Shown here: positions 48,743 to 57,846 of the stretch, piece after piece
Numbering within the stretch: the first letter of the stretch is position 1
Layout: each line of letters starts with the position of its first letter
NCBI GenBank assembly: GCA_001787535.1
Contig: MFXP01000016.1
Span: 1-64,000, forward strand
Length of the DNA: 64,000 bases
Direction: 5' to 3'
DNA from: Candidatus Peribacteria bacterium RIFCSPHIGHO2_01_FULL_51_35
Lineage (GTDB): Bacteria > Patescibacteriota > Gracilibacteria > Peribacterales > Peribacteraceae
The notes under the pieces: model-generated
Databases searched by the model: none
What the model saw: only the letters and a program-made list of their open reading frames with translations
Told to the model about the DNA's origin: nothing
Made by a program: the position numbers and the translations under genes

Positions 48743-49951
48743 CTAAACGTGCTTCAAAATATGACCGAGTTTCTTCTTCTTCGCGCTCAAATACGATCGC
48801 TGACGATCGGAATCCGGTTCCAATTCCAACGGCACCTGTTCCACCAAATGCAGACTGTAGCCCTCCAATCCCACCATCTTTTTTGGATTATTGGTAAGCA
48901 AGCGCAGTTGTCCCACGCCGATGTCTTTTAAAATCTGCGCACCGATGCCGTACTCGCGGAGATCCGTGGGAAAGCCCAGTTTTTCGTTTGCTTCTGCGGT
49001 ATCCAAGCCTTCTTTCTGCTGCAGCGCGTATGCTTTGATCTTATTCGCAAGCCCGATGCCACGCCCTTCTTGGCGCATGTAAAGGAGCACGCCATTCCCT
49101 TCTTGCTCAATGCGGTGCATTGCGAGCGCCAACTGATCGCCGCAATCGCAATGTTTGGAACCAAAAGCATCGCCGGTGAGGCATTCGGAGTGCACACGCA
49201 CGAGCGTGGGCTTGAGCGGATCGATCTCTCCTTTGACGAGAGCCACGTGTTCTGCTCGATGCAGCGCATCGTAATACACTTTGATCTTCCAGTGGCCCGT
49301 CTCCGTTTCCAGATCGCTCTCCGCCTCCAAGCGGATGAATGTTTCATGCTGCCTGCGCCATGCAATCAAGTCACCAACGCTGATGAGAAGAATCCCATGC
49401 TCCGCCGCAAATTGTTCCAGCGCCGGCAAACGCATCATGGTGCCATCCTCGTGTATGAGTTCGCTGAGCGCAGCGCCCGTGCGAAGACCACTCAATCTAC
49501 AAAGATCGACGGATGCTTCCGTATGTCCCGCACGCCACAGCACGCCACCATCTTGCGCACGAAGCGGAAACACATGACCCGGTCGCGTGAGGTCTTCCGG
49601 TCGTGCCACGGGATTGATGGCAGCTTTGACGGTCTGCACTCTGTCTTTGGCGGAGATGCCTGTCTCTACACCGACAGCCGCTTCGATACTGACCGTGAAT
49701 GGCGTTTTTCTCTTGGACGTATTCTGCGCAACCATTGGGGGAAGGTTGAGTTGATCTGCAATGTCATTGCTGAGTGCGAGGCACACCACGCCGCCCGTAT
49801 GGCGGATCATGAATGCCATTTTCTCCGTGGTGACATGCTCAGCGGAGAGGATGAGATCTCCTTCATTTTCACGCTCAGCATCATCCACAACGATGATGAA
49901 TTGCCCTGCACGGAGCGCGTCGAGAGCCTGTGGAATGGAAGAGAATGGCAT
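48743..49951 (-). CDS. ribBA: Bifunctional DHBP synthase / GTP cyclohydrolase II
   Basis: 402 residues. RibB half (1-~200): VVDDAERENEGDLI, then GRPGH-equivalent TRPGHVFPLRA and HTEASVDL. RibA half: RVHSECLTGDAFGSKHCDCG with the zinc cysteines, then YMRQEGRGIGL and DLREYGIGAQIL. It makes the two riboflavin precursors from ribulose 5-phosphate and GTP. It is separated from ribH-ribE by an SLH gene, and ribD is not in the window. A TACACT -10 lies 8 nt before the ATG. Confidence 0.97.
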   Translation of the reverse strand: MPFSSIPQALDALRAGQFIIVVDDAERENEGDLILSAEHVTTEKMAFMIRHTGGVVCLALSNDIADQLNLPPMVAQNTSKRKTPFTVSIEAAVGVETGISAKDRVQTVKAAINPVARPEDLTRPGHVFPLRAQDGGVLWRAGHTEASVDLCRLSGLRTGAALSELIHEDGTMMRLPALEQFAAEHGILLISVGDLIAWRRQHETFIRLEAESDLETETGHWKIKVYYDALHRAEHVALVKGEIDPLKPTLVRVHSECLTGDAFGSKHCDCGDQLALAMHRIEQEGNGVLLYMRQEGRGIGLANKIKAYALQQKEGLDTAEANEKLGFPTDLREYGIGAQILKDIGVGQLRLLTNNPKKMVGLEGYSLHLVEQVPLELEPDSDRQRSYLSAKKKKLGHILKHV

Positions 49952-49959
49952 GGAGTGTT

Positions 49960-49965
49960 AGTGTA
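49960..49965 (-). promoter_or_regulatory. Candidate leaderless promoter of ribBA
   Basis: TACACT on the minus strand (49965-49960), 8 nt before ATG 49951. There is no sign of an FMN riboswitch in the 200 nt upstream. Confidence 0.4.
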
Positions 49966-50148
49966 CCTGAAAAGATGCTTATTTTGGAAAAAGAATCGAA
50001 TCACCAAACATCAATGAAATGCTCAAAGAACCAAATCCTAGGGATTTTTATCCTTAGAACGTTGGTTCTTTCATTGGCGTTTGGTGCTACTTTGATTCTT
50101 TGAAAGCAATTGTCTTGAAGAAAAGAAATGACTGAGCAACCACAATCC

Positions 50149-51516
50149 TCATTTAAGTTGGATCGTGTACGTCTGCTTCGCAGCTTTGGGTTCCGCATGA
50201 CCGATTCCCACGATGTACGTTCCGACAGGATACAAATACATTGCACCGCACACGGGACCCGCGAAGCCGAAGAGATCGATCTTGCTGGCCGGGTAGATGA
50301 GACAGCGTAGTTTGGTGCTGCTGACGATGCTCAGAACCATTTCCGCCTCGCGTGTCACGGTGAAGCTGAACCAATCTTCGTAATCTCCACCGGAGAGGAC
50401 TTCCGTGCGCAGGTTGCCTCGCATAATGCCGCGAGCCTGGGAGAATCCGTCATTGCCGTCTCCCGCACCTGCTTTTGTCACGATCGTGAACTCCGTGTTC
50501 GGTGTCGTGGGTTCCAGTTGAAGTTGATAGTTGCCCGCCGTGAGAGTCGTGAGCAGATAACAGGATTGTTCTTCCTGATAGCCCAAATAGTACTCTTCGG
50601 AGAAACCATTCTCGGCCAACTTATACAGTCGACAGCTGATTTTGCCCGCTTGCCCTTGTTTCAAAGATACCGTCGCATCCAGCACCGTGGAACTCGTCAG
50701 AGTGAACCGGTAGGCAACGGAAGCTTTGTCCTCGAATTTTTGCGCATCGGTGAAGGGGAATGTCGTGTTGAGTTCGCGAGCCAGCGCGCGAGAAGATTGC
50801 TGCGACGAAGTTGTCCCTTCGGGTTGGTGGATTGCGGCGGCGCTGGATGCCTGCCCTTCTTGCATCTGCTCTTCCACATCTTCCCGATCTTCCACAAGTT
50901 TCAGATTCAACCCGTTGTAAATGTACGCAGCTGCTTCCCCGCGTAAGAGCGGCCAATCCGGATAGAAGCGCGCACCGGATTGCCCGACAATGGGCAGCAC
51001 GCCTTTCGTGAAAGCAGCCGAAAGGTATTTGGTGTACCACGCGGCGGTGGAGATATCCACGAATTTCAGCACGTCACGATTGATGCTCGTCATTTCCGGC
51101 ACTTCGATGTCCAGAATGAGCATCGTTAATTTGATCGCTTCTGCGCGCGTCACATTGTTCTGCGGTCGGAACGTGCCGTCGCTGTACCCTTGCACGAAGC
51201 GATTGGCTTCTGCGTCGCACACATAGGATTCAAACCAGGCACCCTTTGGTACGTCTGGGAAACAATCCACGTTGGAGAGATCGGGAATGCGGCCACTGGC
51301 TTTGTAGAGCATCTTCAGCATGGCAGCCCGGTTCACGGGCTCATCCGGTTGAAACGTTCCATTGGGATTACCGTTGATCACTTGCACGCCTGCAAGATTT
51401 TCAATCTCCGTGCGATAGATGTGACTATCCGGAACATCCGGAAACATCGACGCACTCGCAAGGAGCGGAACTGTAAGGAGAGAGGTAAGGAGTACTGACC
51501 AAGAAGCAAATCGCAT
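50149..51516 (-). CDS. Secreted SLH-domain protein with PPC-like domain
   Basis: 455 residues. Signal peptide ~1-22 (ASA). Three SLH repeats span ~24-205 (GNPNGTFQPDEPVNRAAMLK, GYSDGTFRPQNNVTRAEAIK, FYPDWPLLRGEAAAYIYNGL). A Ser/Gln linker follows, then two beta-sandwich segments; the last (DYEDWFSFTV, then LRCLIYP) resembles pre-peptidase C-terminal domains. Likely a wall- or S-layer-attached surface protein. It lies inside the riboflavin gene group, apparently without a functional link. Confidence 0.85.
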   Translation of the reverse strand: MRFASWSVLLTSLLTVPLLASASMFPDVPDSHIYRTEIENLAGVQVINGNPNGTFQPDEPVNRAAMLKMLYKASGRIPDLSNVDCFPDVPKGAWFESYVCDAEANRFVQGYSDGTFRPQNNVTRAEAIKLTMLILDIEVPEMTSINRDVLKFVDISTAAWYTKYLSAAFTKGVLPIVGQSGARFYPDWPLLRGEAAAYIYNGLNLKLVEDREDVEEQMQEGQASSAAAIHQPEGTTSSQQSSRALARELNTTFPFTDAQKFEDKASVAYRFTLTSSTVLDATVSLKQGQAGKISCRLYKLAENGFSEEYYLGYQEEQSCYLLTTLTAGNYQLQLEPTTPNTEFTIVTKAGAGDGNDGFSQARGIMRGNLRTEVLSGGDYEDWFSFTVTREAEMVLSIVSSTKLRCLIYPASKIDLFGFAGPVCGAMYLYPVGTYIVGIGHAEPKAAKQTYTIQLK

Positions 51517-51573
51517 AAGAGTACGGGAATCTTGGTCGCGATCGTACCTTGAACACTTGGTTTGTACAGCAAA

Positions 51574-52050
51574 TCAAGACCGAATACGGTGGAGCTCTGC
51601 CAAAGAATGTAGTGCGGCATACGCTGCCTCGGCGCCCTTACCGATTTTTACCCGAGCCCGCTCGCGCGCCTGCTCGATATTTTTTACGTACAAAACCTCA
51701 AACGCAAAAGGAATTCCATGGTTCAGCTGCACATCCATGATTCCCCTGGCCACCTCTTTTGCCAGAAGTTCCGCATGATGCGTTTCCCCTTCCACGATGA
51801 TGCCAAACCCGATGAGAGCGTCCACTTTCTTTTCCGTTGCAAGCGTTTTGCCGATGAGAGGAATTTCGAAAGAACCCGACGCTGGATGCACAAGAATATT
51901 CGATGCAGAGATCCCCGCAGCAAGAAGTGTGGATCGTGCCCCTTCTACAAGACCTTTGATTTCCTCGGCATGCCACTCGGCATGCACAATGCCGATGCGC
52001 CACGAGGGATCGATCTTCGCCGGTAATTTTTGAAGATGATTGGTCTGCAT
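51574..52050 (-). CDS. ribH: 6,7-dimethyl-8-ribityllumazine synthase
   Basis: 158 residues, full length for RibH. Substrate-site motifs: HAEWHAEEIKGLVEGA, then HPASGSFEIPL, GFGIIVEGETHHAE (catalytic His pair) and LNHGIPFAFEVL. It condenses the RibBA/RibD products to the lumazine used by riboflavin synthase. Start and ribE stop overlap as TGATG (1 nt), so translation is coupled. Confidence 0.96.
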   Translation of the reverse strand: MQTNHLQKLPAKIDPSWRIGIVHAEWHAEEIKGLVEGARSTLLAAGISASNILVHPASGSFEIPLIGKTLATEKKVDALIGFGIIVEGETHHAELLAKEVARGIMDVQLNHGIPFAFEVLYVKNIEQARERARVKIGKGAEAAYAALHSLAELHRIRS

Positions 52051-53078
52051 CAGAAAGAAGGGATTGTAGCATGCGCGCTGCGAACGAGAACATCCGTTTC
52101 AATGTTCACGCGATCTCCTTTCTTGAGTGATCCGAGCGTTGTCTGTTCCAACGTAAGAGGAATGAGTGCGATCGTGATGCGATTTCCTTCGATGTGTGCG
52201 ATGGTGAGGGAAACACCGTCAATGGTGATGGAACCTTTGGGGATGATGTTGGAGAGGAGATGCTGTGGAAGTTCGATGACGAGCTGTTTTGTTTGCTGTT
52301 TCTCCTCCACCCCTAACCCCTCCTCCGAAGGAGGAGGGGAACTGTTTTGTATGCTGTTTTTGATTTTCTCGAGAACACGAGGAAGATCCTGATAAATTTC
52401 ATTATTTGTGAAACGGACCGTGCGCACACGATGGTCTAATGCAAGAAAGGCATCGCGCTCACGATCTTTTTCCTTTTGAGCACTTTCTAAATGGATTTCT
52501 CCATCTACTTCCACACAGAGAAATAATCGAGGACAGAAAAAATCAAGAATGCGCCCGCCAATAAAATATTGCCTTCGAAAACGCACGCCTAATTGATCGT
52601 ATCGAATCGCTTCCCACAAAATTTTCTCCGCGCGCGTTGGCTTCTTTCGCATCATTCGTGCAAAAGATCGTAACAACTTCGGAATGCGGTGTTTCCTGTC
52701 AAACCCCCCTTCCTCCTCCGGAGGAAGGGGTCGGGGGATGGAGGAGGAAACACAAACATCAAACAAAACTTCTCCCACCCCCTCCACATGCCCCTGCACC
52801 ACATGCCCTTCCAAGCGCGCATCTGCCCGCATCGCGCGTTCCAGGTTTACACGATCACTGGAGCGGAGTGACCCGATCTTCGTCACACGCAGTGTTTCGG
52901 ATGTGACATCGAAGGTCATGGTGCGATGATCGAATGCTGTGATACTCAGACACACGCCGGACACTGCGATACTGGATCCAATTTTGATGTCATCAAAAGA
53001 GACAGGCCGTTCCAATACGAGCACGCCGTCACTGTACGAAATGACTTTTGCCGTTGTTTCAATGATGCCCGTAAACAT
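52050..53078 (-). CDS. ribE: Riboflavin synthase alpha with in-frame DUF559 nuclease insert
   Basis: 342 residues against about 200 for the family. Residues 1-90 are lumazine-binding repeat 1 (MFTGIIETTA, then SGVCLSI). Repeat 2 starts at EGHVVQGHVEGVGEV, breaks at ~107, and resumes at ~261 (QLVIELPQHLLSN, DGVSLTI, LEQTTLG). The interruption (~154 residues) is a DUF559/Vsr-like endonuclease: RAEKILWEAIR, FRRQYFIGGRILDF (D179), CVEVDGEIH (E190, D192), and VRFTNNEIYQDLPRVLEKI. It joins a loop between strands and keeps frame at both ends. Palindromic repeats encode its edges. Confidence 0.93.
   Translation of the reverse strand: MFTGIIETTAKVISYSDGVLVLERPVSFDDIKIGSSIAVSGVCLSITAFDHRTMTFDVTSETLRVTKIGSLRSSDRVNLERAMRADARLEGHVVQGHVEGVGEVLFDVCVSSSIPRPLPPEEEGGFDRKHRIPKLLRSFARMMRKKPTRAEKILWEAIRYDQLGVRFRRQYFIGGRILDFFCPRLFLCVEVDGEIHLESAQKEKDRERDAFLALDHRVRTVRFTNNEIYQDLPRVLEKIKNSIQNSSPPPSEEGLGVEEKQQTKQLVIELPQHLLSNIIPKGSITIDGVSLTIAHIEGNRITIALIPLTLEQTTLGSLKKGDRVNIETDVLVRSAHATIPSF
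52299..52760 (-). mobile_element. DUF559 insertion element bounded by inverted palindromic repeats
   Basis: The foreign part of ribE. Left edge: CCCCTCCTCC-GAA-GGAGGAGGGG (52317-52339) with a G/C-rich arm. Right edge: CCCCTTCCTCC-TCC-GGAGGAAGGGG (52706-52730), arm in the opposite direction. The left palindrome is itself flanked by a near-identical 18-bp direct repeat (CTGTTTTGTNTGCTGTTT, 52283-52300 and 52342-52359). GTGTTTCCT/AGGAAACAC (52689-52753) brackets the right one. A third copy of the palindrome unit without DUF559 is at 40710. Confidence 0.75.
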
Positions 53079-53114
53079 GGAAAAAGAAGTTTATCTCTTT
53101 CAAAGGGCATATGC

Positions 53115-53120
53115 TACTAT
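53115..53120 (+). promoter_or_regulatory. Leaderless promoter of the 53128 gene
   Basis: TGCTACTAT (extended -10, TACTAT 53115-53120), 7 nt before ATG 53128. Confidence 0.5.
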
Positions 53121-53127
53121 CTCCCCT

Positions 53128-53493
53128 ATGCCAAAAAGAAAGATGCCCCGGTGGATGATCACGTATTTCTGCCCCCGGTGTTCGATGGACTCCGGCCGCA
53201 CAGAATTGGATGGTCCCTACTGCTTCTTCTGCCAGAGAACGGATGGCCTCACGGAGCTCAAGCGCGAACCCATGTCTCCGGAAGCGGTCTTTGAGCGGAT
53301 AAAAAGATCTGCAGACCGTATGGTGGACAACCTCCGCAAAGCGCACGGAATTGCGGAAGAAGATTGGCCAAAAAACGAAAAAGAAGAAATGATGCTTCTG
53401 GAAGCACTGGCCAAAGGACAAGATTTGCAGAAATCTTTGGAAAAAATCGCAGCAAAAGCCGATCCCAAAAGGGCAAAGAAACGCCAGTTGTAG
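53128..53493 (+). CDS. Unknown small zinc-ribbon protein
   Basis: 121 residues from ATG 53128; the longer frame back to 52939 is antisense to ribE. Two Cys pairs near the start (YFCPRC, then YCFFCQR) likely bind one zinc. The remainder is charged helix ending in a lysine-rich tail. No family recognised. It is divergent from ribE with only 49 nt between starts and lies 91 nt before uvrA, possibly co-transcribed with it. Confidence 0.6.
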   Translation: MPKRKMPRWMITYFCPRCSMDSGRTELDGPYCFFCQRTDGLTELKREPMSPEAVFERIKRSADRMVDNLRKAHGIAEEDWPKNEKEEMMLLEALAKGQDLQKSLEKIAAKADPKRAKKRQL

Positions 53494-53596
53494 AGACTCT
53501 CCACGCTAGACACCACTCCCTTTTTTTGATACGCTCCTGGCTCGCGAGAGCTCGCATGCGCGGGCTGTTTGCCGTTCTCTTTTTTTGATCCCCCTC

Positions 53597-56557
53597 ATGG
53601 ACAATATCGTCGTCAAAGGCGCAAAGATGCACAATCTCAAAAATATTGACGTGTCGATCCCAAGAAACAAACTCACGGTGATCACCGGACTTTCGGGTTC
53701 GGGAAAATCTTCACTGGCATTTGATACGATCTTTGCGGAGGGCCAGCGCCGTTATGTGGAAAGCTTGTCCGCGTATGCACGGCAGTTCATCGCGCAGATG
53801 GAAAAGCCGGAAGTGGAGAGTATCGAAGGATTGAGTCCGGCGATTTCGATCGATCAGAAAACATCGCAGAGGAATCCCCGCTCCACCGTGGGAACGGTGA
53901 CGGAGATTTACGATTACATGCGTTTGCTGTGGGCAAAAGTCGGCCAAGTACACTGCAGCATCTGCGGACGAAAACTCACGCAACAAAGCAGCAGCCAAAT
54001 CGTGGAGACGATCGCACATATGACCGAAGGCAAGAAAATTTTCCTGCTCGCGCCTGTCGTCCAAGGACGCAAAGGCGAACACGTGAAAATCATCGATTCC
54101 ATCCGTCGCGAAGGATTCGTCCGCATGCGCATCGACAAGCAAGTGATGACCGTGGATGAAGAGATTGTTTTGGATCCGAAGAAAGTGCATACGATTGAGA
54201 TCGTCGTTGACCGTTTAATTGTCCGCGATTTGGAATCGAAGGAAGGCGTGGTGAATCCGAACAGATCGCGCCTGGCGGACTCTGTGGAACTCTGCTTGAA
54301 GAAAGGCGAAGGATCGCTGGTGATTTTGGATTCCGAAACAAATGAGGAAACACGCTTCTCGGAATCCTTCGTTTGTCCGGATCATCCGGATGAAGACGTG
54401 CCGGAGATCGAACCCAGAAGTTTTTCGTTCAACTCTCCGCACGGCGCATGTGAAACCTGCCATGGCTTGGGATCGATCCTCCAAGTCGACCAGAGCACGA
54501 TTATTCCCAATGAGAAATTGTCCCTCGCGGAAGGGGCAATCCACCCCTGGGCAACCTCCGCCAGCCGCATGGGTTTCATGTCACACGTCTTGGAAGCGCT
54601 CGCGGACAAAGTGGGCTTTAACATGGAAACCCCGTGGAACAAACTGACGCCGGAACATCAGAACATCATTCTGCACGGGTACGACAAACAGCTGAGTGTG
54701 CGGATGGAGACTGCAACGTTCGGTGGCAATTACAATACGACGTACGAAGGCGTTATTCCGAACTTGCAACGCAGGCATCACGAGACGGATTCCAGTTACA
54801 TCCGCACGCAGATCGAGGAATACATGTTGGAACTCCCCTGCCCTTCGTGTGCGGGCTTGCGCCTCAAGAAAGAAATCCTCGGCGTCACCGTGGGTGAAAA
54901 GAATATAGTGCAGGCGACGGACTTGAGCATCGACGAAGCGATGGTGTTCTTCCGGAGCTTGGTGCCGCAAGAAAAGACACAAGAGAAACAAGGGACACAA
55001 AAGAAACAGAAGAATGAAAATTCCTCTGAGTCCTCTGTTTCTTCTGGATCCTCTCAGTCCTCTTCAAAAGGACTATCAAAATATGACTACACGATCGTAA
55101 AAAAAGTTCTCCTGGAAATCATCGCGCGCCTGTCGTTCCTGGAGAACGTCGGCCTCACGTATTTGACGCTTTCGCGATCAGCAGCGACCCTCTCCGGCGG
55201 AGAGGCGCAGCGCATTCGCTTGGCCACACAGATCGGCTCCGCGCTGCAAGGCGTTCTGTATGTTCTCGATGAACCAAGCATTGGACTACACCAACGCGAC
55301 AACGCACGGCTGATCAAGACGCTCCTGCAACTCCGCGACCTCGGCAACACGGTGATCGTCGTGGAACATGATGAAGAAACCATCGCCACTGCGGACTATC
55401 TCTTGGAGATAGGACCCGGCGCCGGAAAATACGGCGGGGAAGTGATGGCGCAAGGATCGCCTGCGGACTTGATCAAAAATCCCAAGTCCGTGACCGGGCA
55501 ATACTTGAGCGGCAAAAAATTCATCGAGATCCCGGAAAAGCGCCGCAAAGGCAGCGGCAAGAGCATCGTGATTAAGGATGCGCACCACCACAACTTGCAA
55601 CACGTGGATATCACGTTCCCGCTCGGCACATTGATTGGCGTGTCCGGCGTCTCGGGCTCGGGCAAATCCAGTTTGATTCACGGGATTCTTGCACCCGAGT
55701 TGCAACGCGTGCTGAACAAAGCGCATGCGAAACCGCAAGACGTGGGGTCGATCGAAGGATTGCAAGAATTGGATAAAGCGATCGTGATCGACCAATCCCC
55801 CATCGGCCGCACGCCCCGCAGCAACCCTGCGACGTACACCGGCGTCTTCACCGACATGCGCGACATTTACGCGACGACGCCGGAAGCGAAACTCCGCGGC
55901 TACAAAGCGGGACGGTTCAGCTTCAACGTAAAGGGCGGCCGCTGCGAAGAATGTGAAGGCGACGGACTGAAGAGGATTGAAATGCACTTCCTGCCCGATG
56001 TGTTCGTGACGTGCGAAAACTGCCACGGCAAGCGCTACAACCGGGAGACGTTGGAGATCACGTATAAAGGAAAGAATGTCGCCGAAGCGTTGGACATGAC
56101 CATCACCGAGGCACTGGGTTTCTTTTCCGCGATTCCGCCCATCAAGAAAAAACTCCAGACACTCGAGGATGTGGGTCTCGGCTACATTCACTTGGGTCAG
56201 AGCGCGACGACACTCTCCGGTGGCGAAGCGCAACGCGTGAAACTGGCAACGGAACTTACAAAAAGAGCGACTGGACGGACATTCTACATTCTCGATGAGC
56301 CGACCACCGGTCTGCACTTCGATGACATCAATCGTCTGCTCGGGGTGCTGCAGCGGTTAGTAGAACTCGGCAACACCGTGCTTGTGATTGAACACAACTT
56401 GGATGTTCTTAAATCCGTCGATTACGTCTTGGATATGGGCCCCGATGGCGGCGCAGGCGGCGGCAAAGTAATCGCAACGGGAACGCCGGAAGATGTTGCG
56501 AAAGTGAAAGAGAGCTACACGGGACAGTATCTGGTGAATGCTCTGAAGAAAAAATGA
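53597..56557 (+). CDS. uvrA: Excinuclease ABC subunit A
   Basis: 986 residues from ATG 53597. Two ABC halves: Walker [10 protein letters not shown] near 35 and GVSGSGKSS near 690, and signature LSGGEAQR in each half. Zinc sites include CEECEGDG...[10 protein letters not shown]. UvrA scans DNA for lesions and loads UvrB in nucleotide excision repair. Residues ~459-494 are an insert of Q, K, E then S ([26 protein letters not shown]) between [11 protein letters not shown] and [13 protein letters not shown]. The usual linker there is much shorter. Confidence 0.97.
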   Translation: MDNIVVKGAKMHNLKNIDVSIPRNKLTVITGLSGSGKSSLAFDTIFAEGQRRYVESLSAYARQFIAQMEKPEVESIEGLSPAISIDQKTSQRNPRSTVGTVTEIYDYMRLLWAKVGQVHCSICGRKLTQQSSSQIVETIAHMTEGKKIFLLAPVVQGRKGEHVKIIDSIRREGFVRMRIDKQVMTVDEEIVLDPKKVHTIEIVVDRLIVRDLESKEGVVNPNRSRLADSVELCLKKGEGSLVILDSETNEETRFSESFVCPDHPDEDVPEIEPRSFSFNSPHGACETCHGLGSILQVDQSTIIPNEKLSLAEGAIHPWATSASRMGFMSHVLEALADKVGFNMETPWNKLTPEHQNIILHGYDKQLSVRMETATFGGNYNTTYEGVIPNLQRRHHETDSSYIRTQIEEYMLELPCPSCAGLRLKKEILGVTVGEKNIVQATDLSIDEAMVFFRSLVPQEKTQEKQGTQKKQKNENSSESSVSSGSSQSSSKGLSKYDYTIVKKVLLEIIARLSFLENVGLTYLTLSRSAATLSGGEAQRIRLATQIGSALQGVLYVLDEPSIGLHQRDNARLIKTLLQLRDLGNTVIVVEHDEETIATADYLLEIGPGAGKYGGEVMAQGSPADLIKNPKSVTGQYLSGKKFIEIPEKRRKGSGKSIVIKDAHHHNLQHVDITFPLGTLIGVSGVSGSGKSSLIHGILAPELQRVLNKAHAKPQDVGSIEGLQELDKAIVIDQSPIGRTPRSNPATYTGVFTDMRDIYATTPEAKLRGYKAGRFSFNVKGGRCEECEGDGLKRIEMHFLPDVFVTCENCHGKRYNRETLEITYKGKNVAEALDMTITEALGFFSAIPPIKKKLQTLEDVGLGYIHLGQSATTLSGGEAQRVKLATELTKRATGRTFYILDEPTTGLHFDDINRLLGVLQRLVELGNTVLVIEHNLDVLKSVDYVLDMGPDGGAGGGKVIATGTPEDVAKVKESYTGQYLVNALKKK
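54971..55080 (+). repeat. Low-complexity inverted-repeat insert within uvrA
   Basis: Purine-rich half (GACACAAGAGAAACAAGG) followed by pyrimidine-rich half (TCCTCTGAGTCCTCTG). AAGAAACAG (55001-55009) pairs with CTGTTTCTT (55035-55043). In frame with uvrA. Resembles the repeat tract at 48664-48740. Confidence 0.6.
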
Positions 56558-56640
56558 CCAATGACACAGTGACCAACTTTGAAATTCTTTTGGTCATTGG
56601 TCGTTGTGTCATTGGTCATTCCCGCAGGGAGTCATTGGTC
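56552..56640. repeat. ATGACCAATGACAC inverted repeat spanning the uvrA stop
   Basis: AATGACCAATGACAC begins in the last uvrA codon, so the TGA stop is part of it. It is repeated inverted as GTGTCATTGGTCATT about 40 nt later, with TTGGTCATTGG units between. It could form a long hairpin terminator and looks like a dispersed repeat. Confidence 0.65.
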
Positions 56641-56654
56641 ATTTATATGGATTA

Positions 56655-57206
56655 TTACTTCCATTTAATTGAGCAGCCTATGGCATTAGCTTCGTGGACG
56701 GGCGGCTCTTCGCCTTTGATGAGCGCTTGGATCGCATCACGGAGATTATGCTCCGTGACTTTTTCCGGCTCTTTCCAATTATCATCCACGCGTCCTTTGT
56801 ATTTCAGCACGCGGTTGCGGTCGAAGACGAAGCAGTGCGGCGTGCAGAGCGCTCCGTAGGCTTTTGCTACTTCTTGGCTTTCATCGTAGCAATACGGGAA
56901 CGGATAATTCTTCGCGTCGTGGCGTTCCTTCATCGCTTCGAACGAATCATCGGGATACTTTGCTACATCGTTACTATTGATAAGGACGAATTGCACGCCT
57001 TCTTCATCAAAATGTTTCTGCAGTTCGATCAATCTGTTTTCCACCGCCTGCGCGTACGGACAGTGGTTGCACGTGAAAACAATCACGACGACAGGATCTT
57101 TGATGAGTATTGCCTCAACGGTGAGACCATCCGTCGCAGGGAGAGAGAAATCGGGCATCGCATCACCGATCTTGAGAACTTTGGAGTTGGCTTGGACGAG
57201 AACCAT
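56655..57206 (-). CDS. Thioredoxin-fold redoxin (AhpC/TSA or ResA-like)
   Basis: 183 residues, no signal peptide. MPDFSLPATDG opens the fold. The active site is VIVFTCNHCPYA (CxxC), and the cis-proline region is GALCTPHCFVFD, which adds a further CTPHC pair. This matches the 'thioredoxin family protein' group related to AhpC/TSA peroxiredoxins. It likely reduces disulfides or peroxides in the cytosol. It converges with uvrA and is monocistronic. Confidence 0.88.
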   Translation of the reverse strand: MVLVQANSKVLKIGDAMPDFSLPATDGLTVEAILIKDPVVVIVFTCNHCPYAQAVENRLIELQKHFDEEGVQFVLINSNDVAKYPDDSFEAMKERHDAKNYPFPYCYDESQEVAKAYGALCTPHCFVFDRNRVLKYKGRVDDNWKEPEKVTEHNLRDAIQALIKGEEPPVHEANAIGCSIKWK

Positions 57207-57309
57207 ACGAGAGGAGGAGAATGTCTAAAAAGCATACCACAGGACTATACTCTTTGCACTTCACCTATCGTCTTCATTCTCTTATTCTTCTCATTCCTCT
57301 TTATCGTTG

Positions 57310-57846
57310 ATGGATCGTCACTTCACCGCCACCGCCTTCATTGTCGATTCAAAGCATCGCACGTTGCTGTTGTGGCACAAGCGTTTGAAACGTTGGATGC
57401 CGCCGGGTGGGCATGTGCATGAGAATGAGACACCGGAGGAAACCGCGCGCCGTGAGTGCAAGGAAGAGACGGGACTGGATGCGGAAATCATCGGCGATCC
57501 CACTTCGTCCGTCTCCGGCGGACTACGAGGGACAGGTGCACAAGAAAATTTATTCGATCGGAATCCAGAAGAAGGAAAGATGCTGAAGAAACCGATCGCA
57601 CTGCTGCTGGAAAATATTCCCGCGTCCGCAGAACGCAATGAGCATGCTCATCAACACATGGATTTTCTGTATCTCGCACGACCGGTGGATGAGAATCAGA
57701 TGTTGGTTTTGGAAGAAGCTGAAGGGCGAGAATTGAAGTGGTTCACGAAAAAAGAGATTGAAGCCCTCAATGAAACGACTGAAATTTTTTCGAATGTGAA
57801 GCGTTATTTAGTTTCAGTACTCTCTTCTAAATCAGAAACTTTTTGA
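57310..57846 (+). CDS. Nudix hydrolase
   Basis: 178 residues from ATG 57310. The Nudix box is complete: GGHVHENETPEETARRECKE followed by ETGL, matching Gx5Ex7REUxEExGU. N-terminal FTATAFIVDSKHRTLLLWH and WMPPGGH are usual for the fold. A loop of about 40 residues after the box is longer than in small Nudix enzymes. Substrate is a nucleoside diphosphate derivative of unknown type. Its 3' end overlaps the convergent gene by 43 nt. Confidence 0.9.
   Translation: MDRHFTATAFIVDSKHRTLLLWHKRLKRWMPPGGHVHENETPEETARRECKEETGLDAEIIGDPTSSVSGGLRGTGAQENLFDRNPEEGKMLKKPIALLLENIPASAERNEHAHQHMDFLYLARPVDENQMLVLEEAEGRELKWFTKKEIEALNETTEIFSNVKRYLVSVLSSKSETF

Noticed and set aside
49070-50017. 315-codon plus-strand ORF
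   Set aside because: Antisense to ribBA; product is Cys/Arg/His-rich nonsense.
53079-53127. FMN riboswitch before ribE
   Set aside because: Only 49 nt separate ribE from the divergent gene; an RFN element needs over 100 nt.
55286-56317. 343-codon minus-strand ORF
   Set aside because: Antisense to the well-conserved C-terminal half of uvrA.
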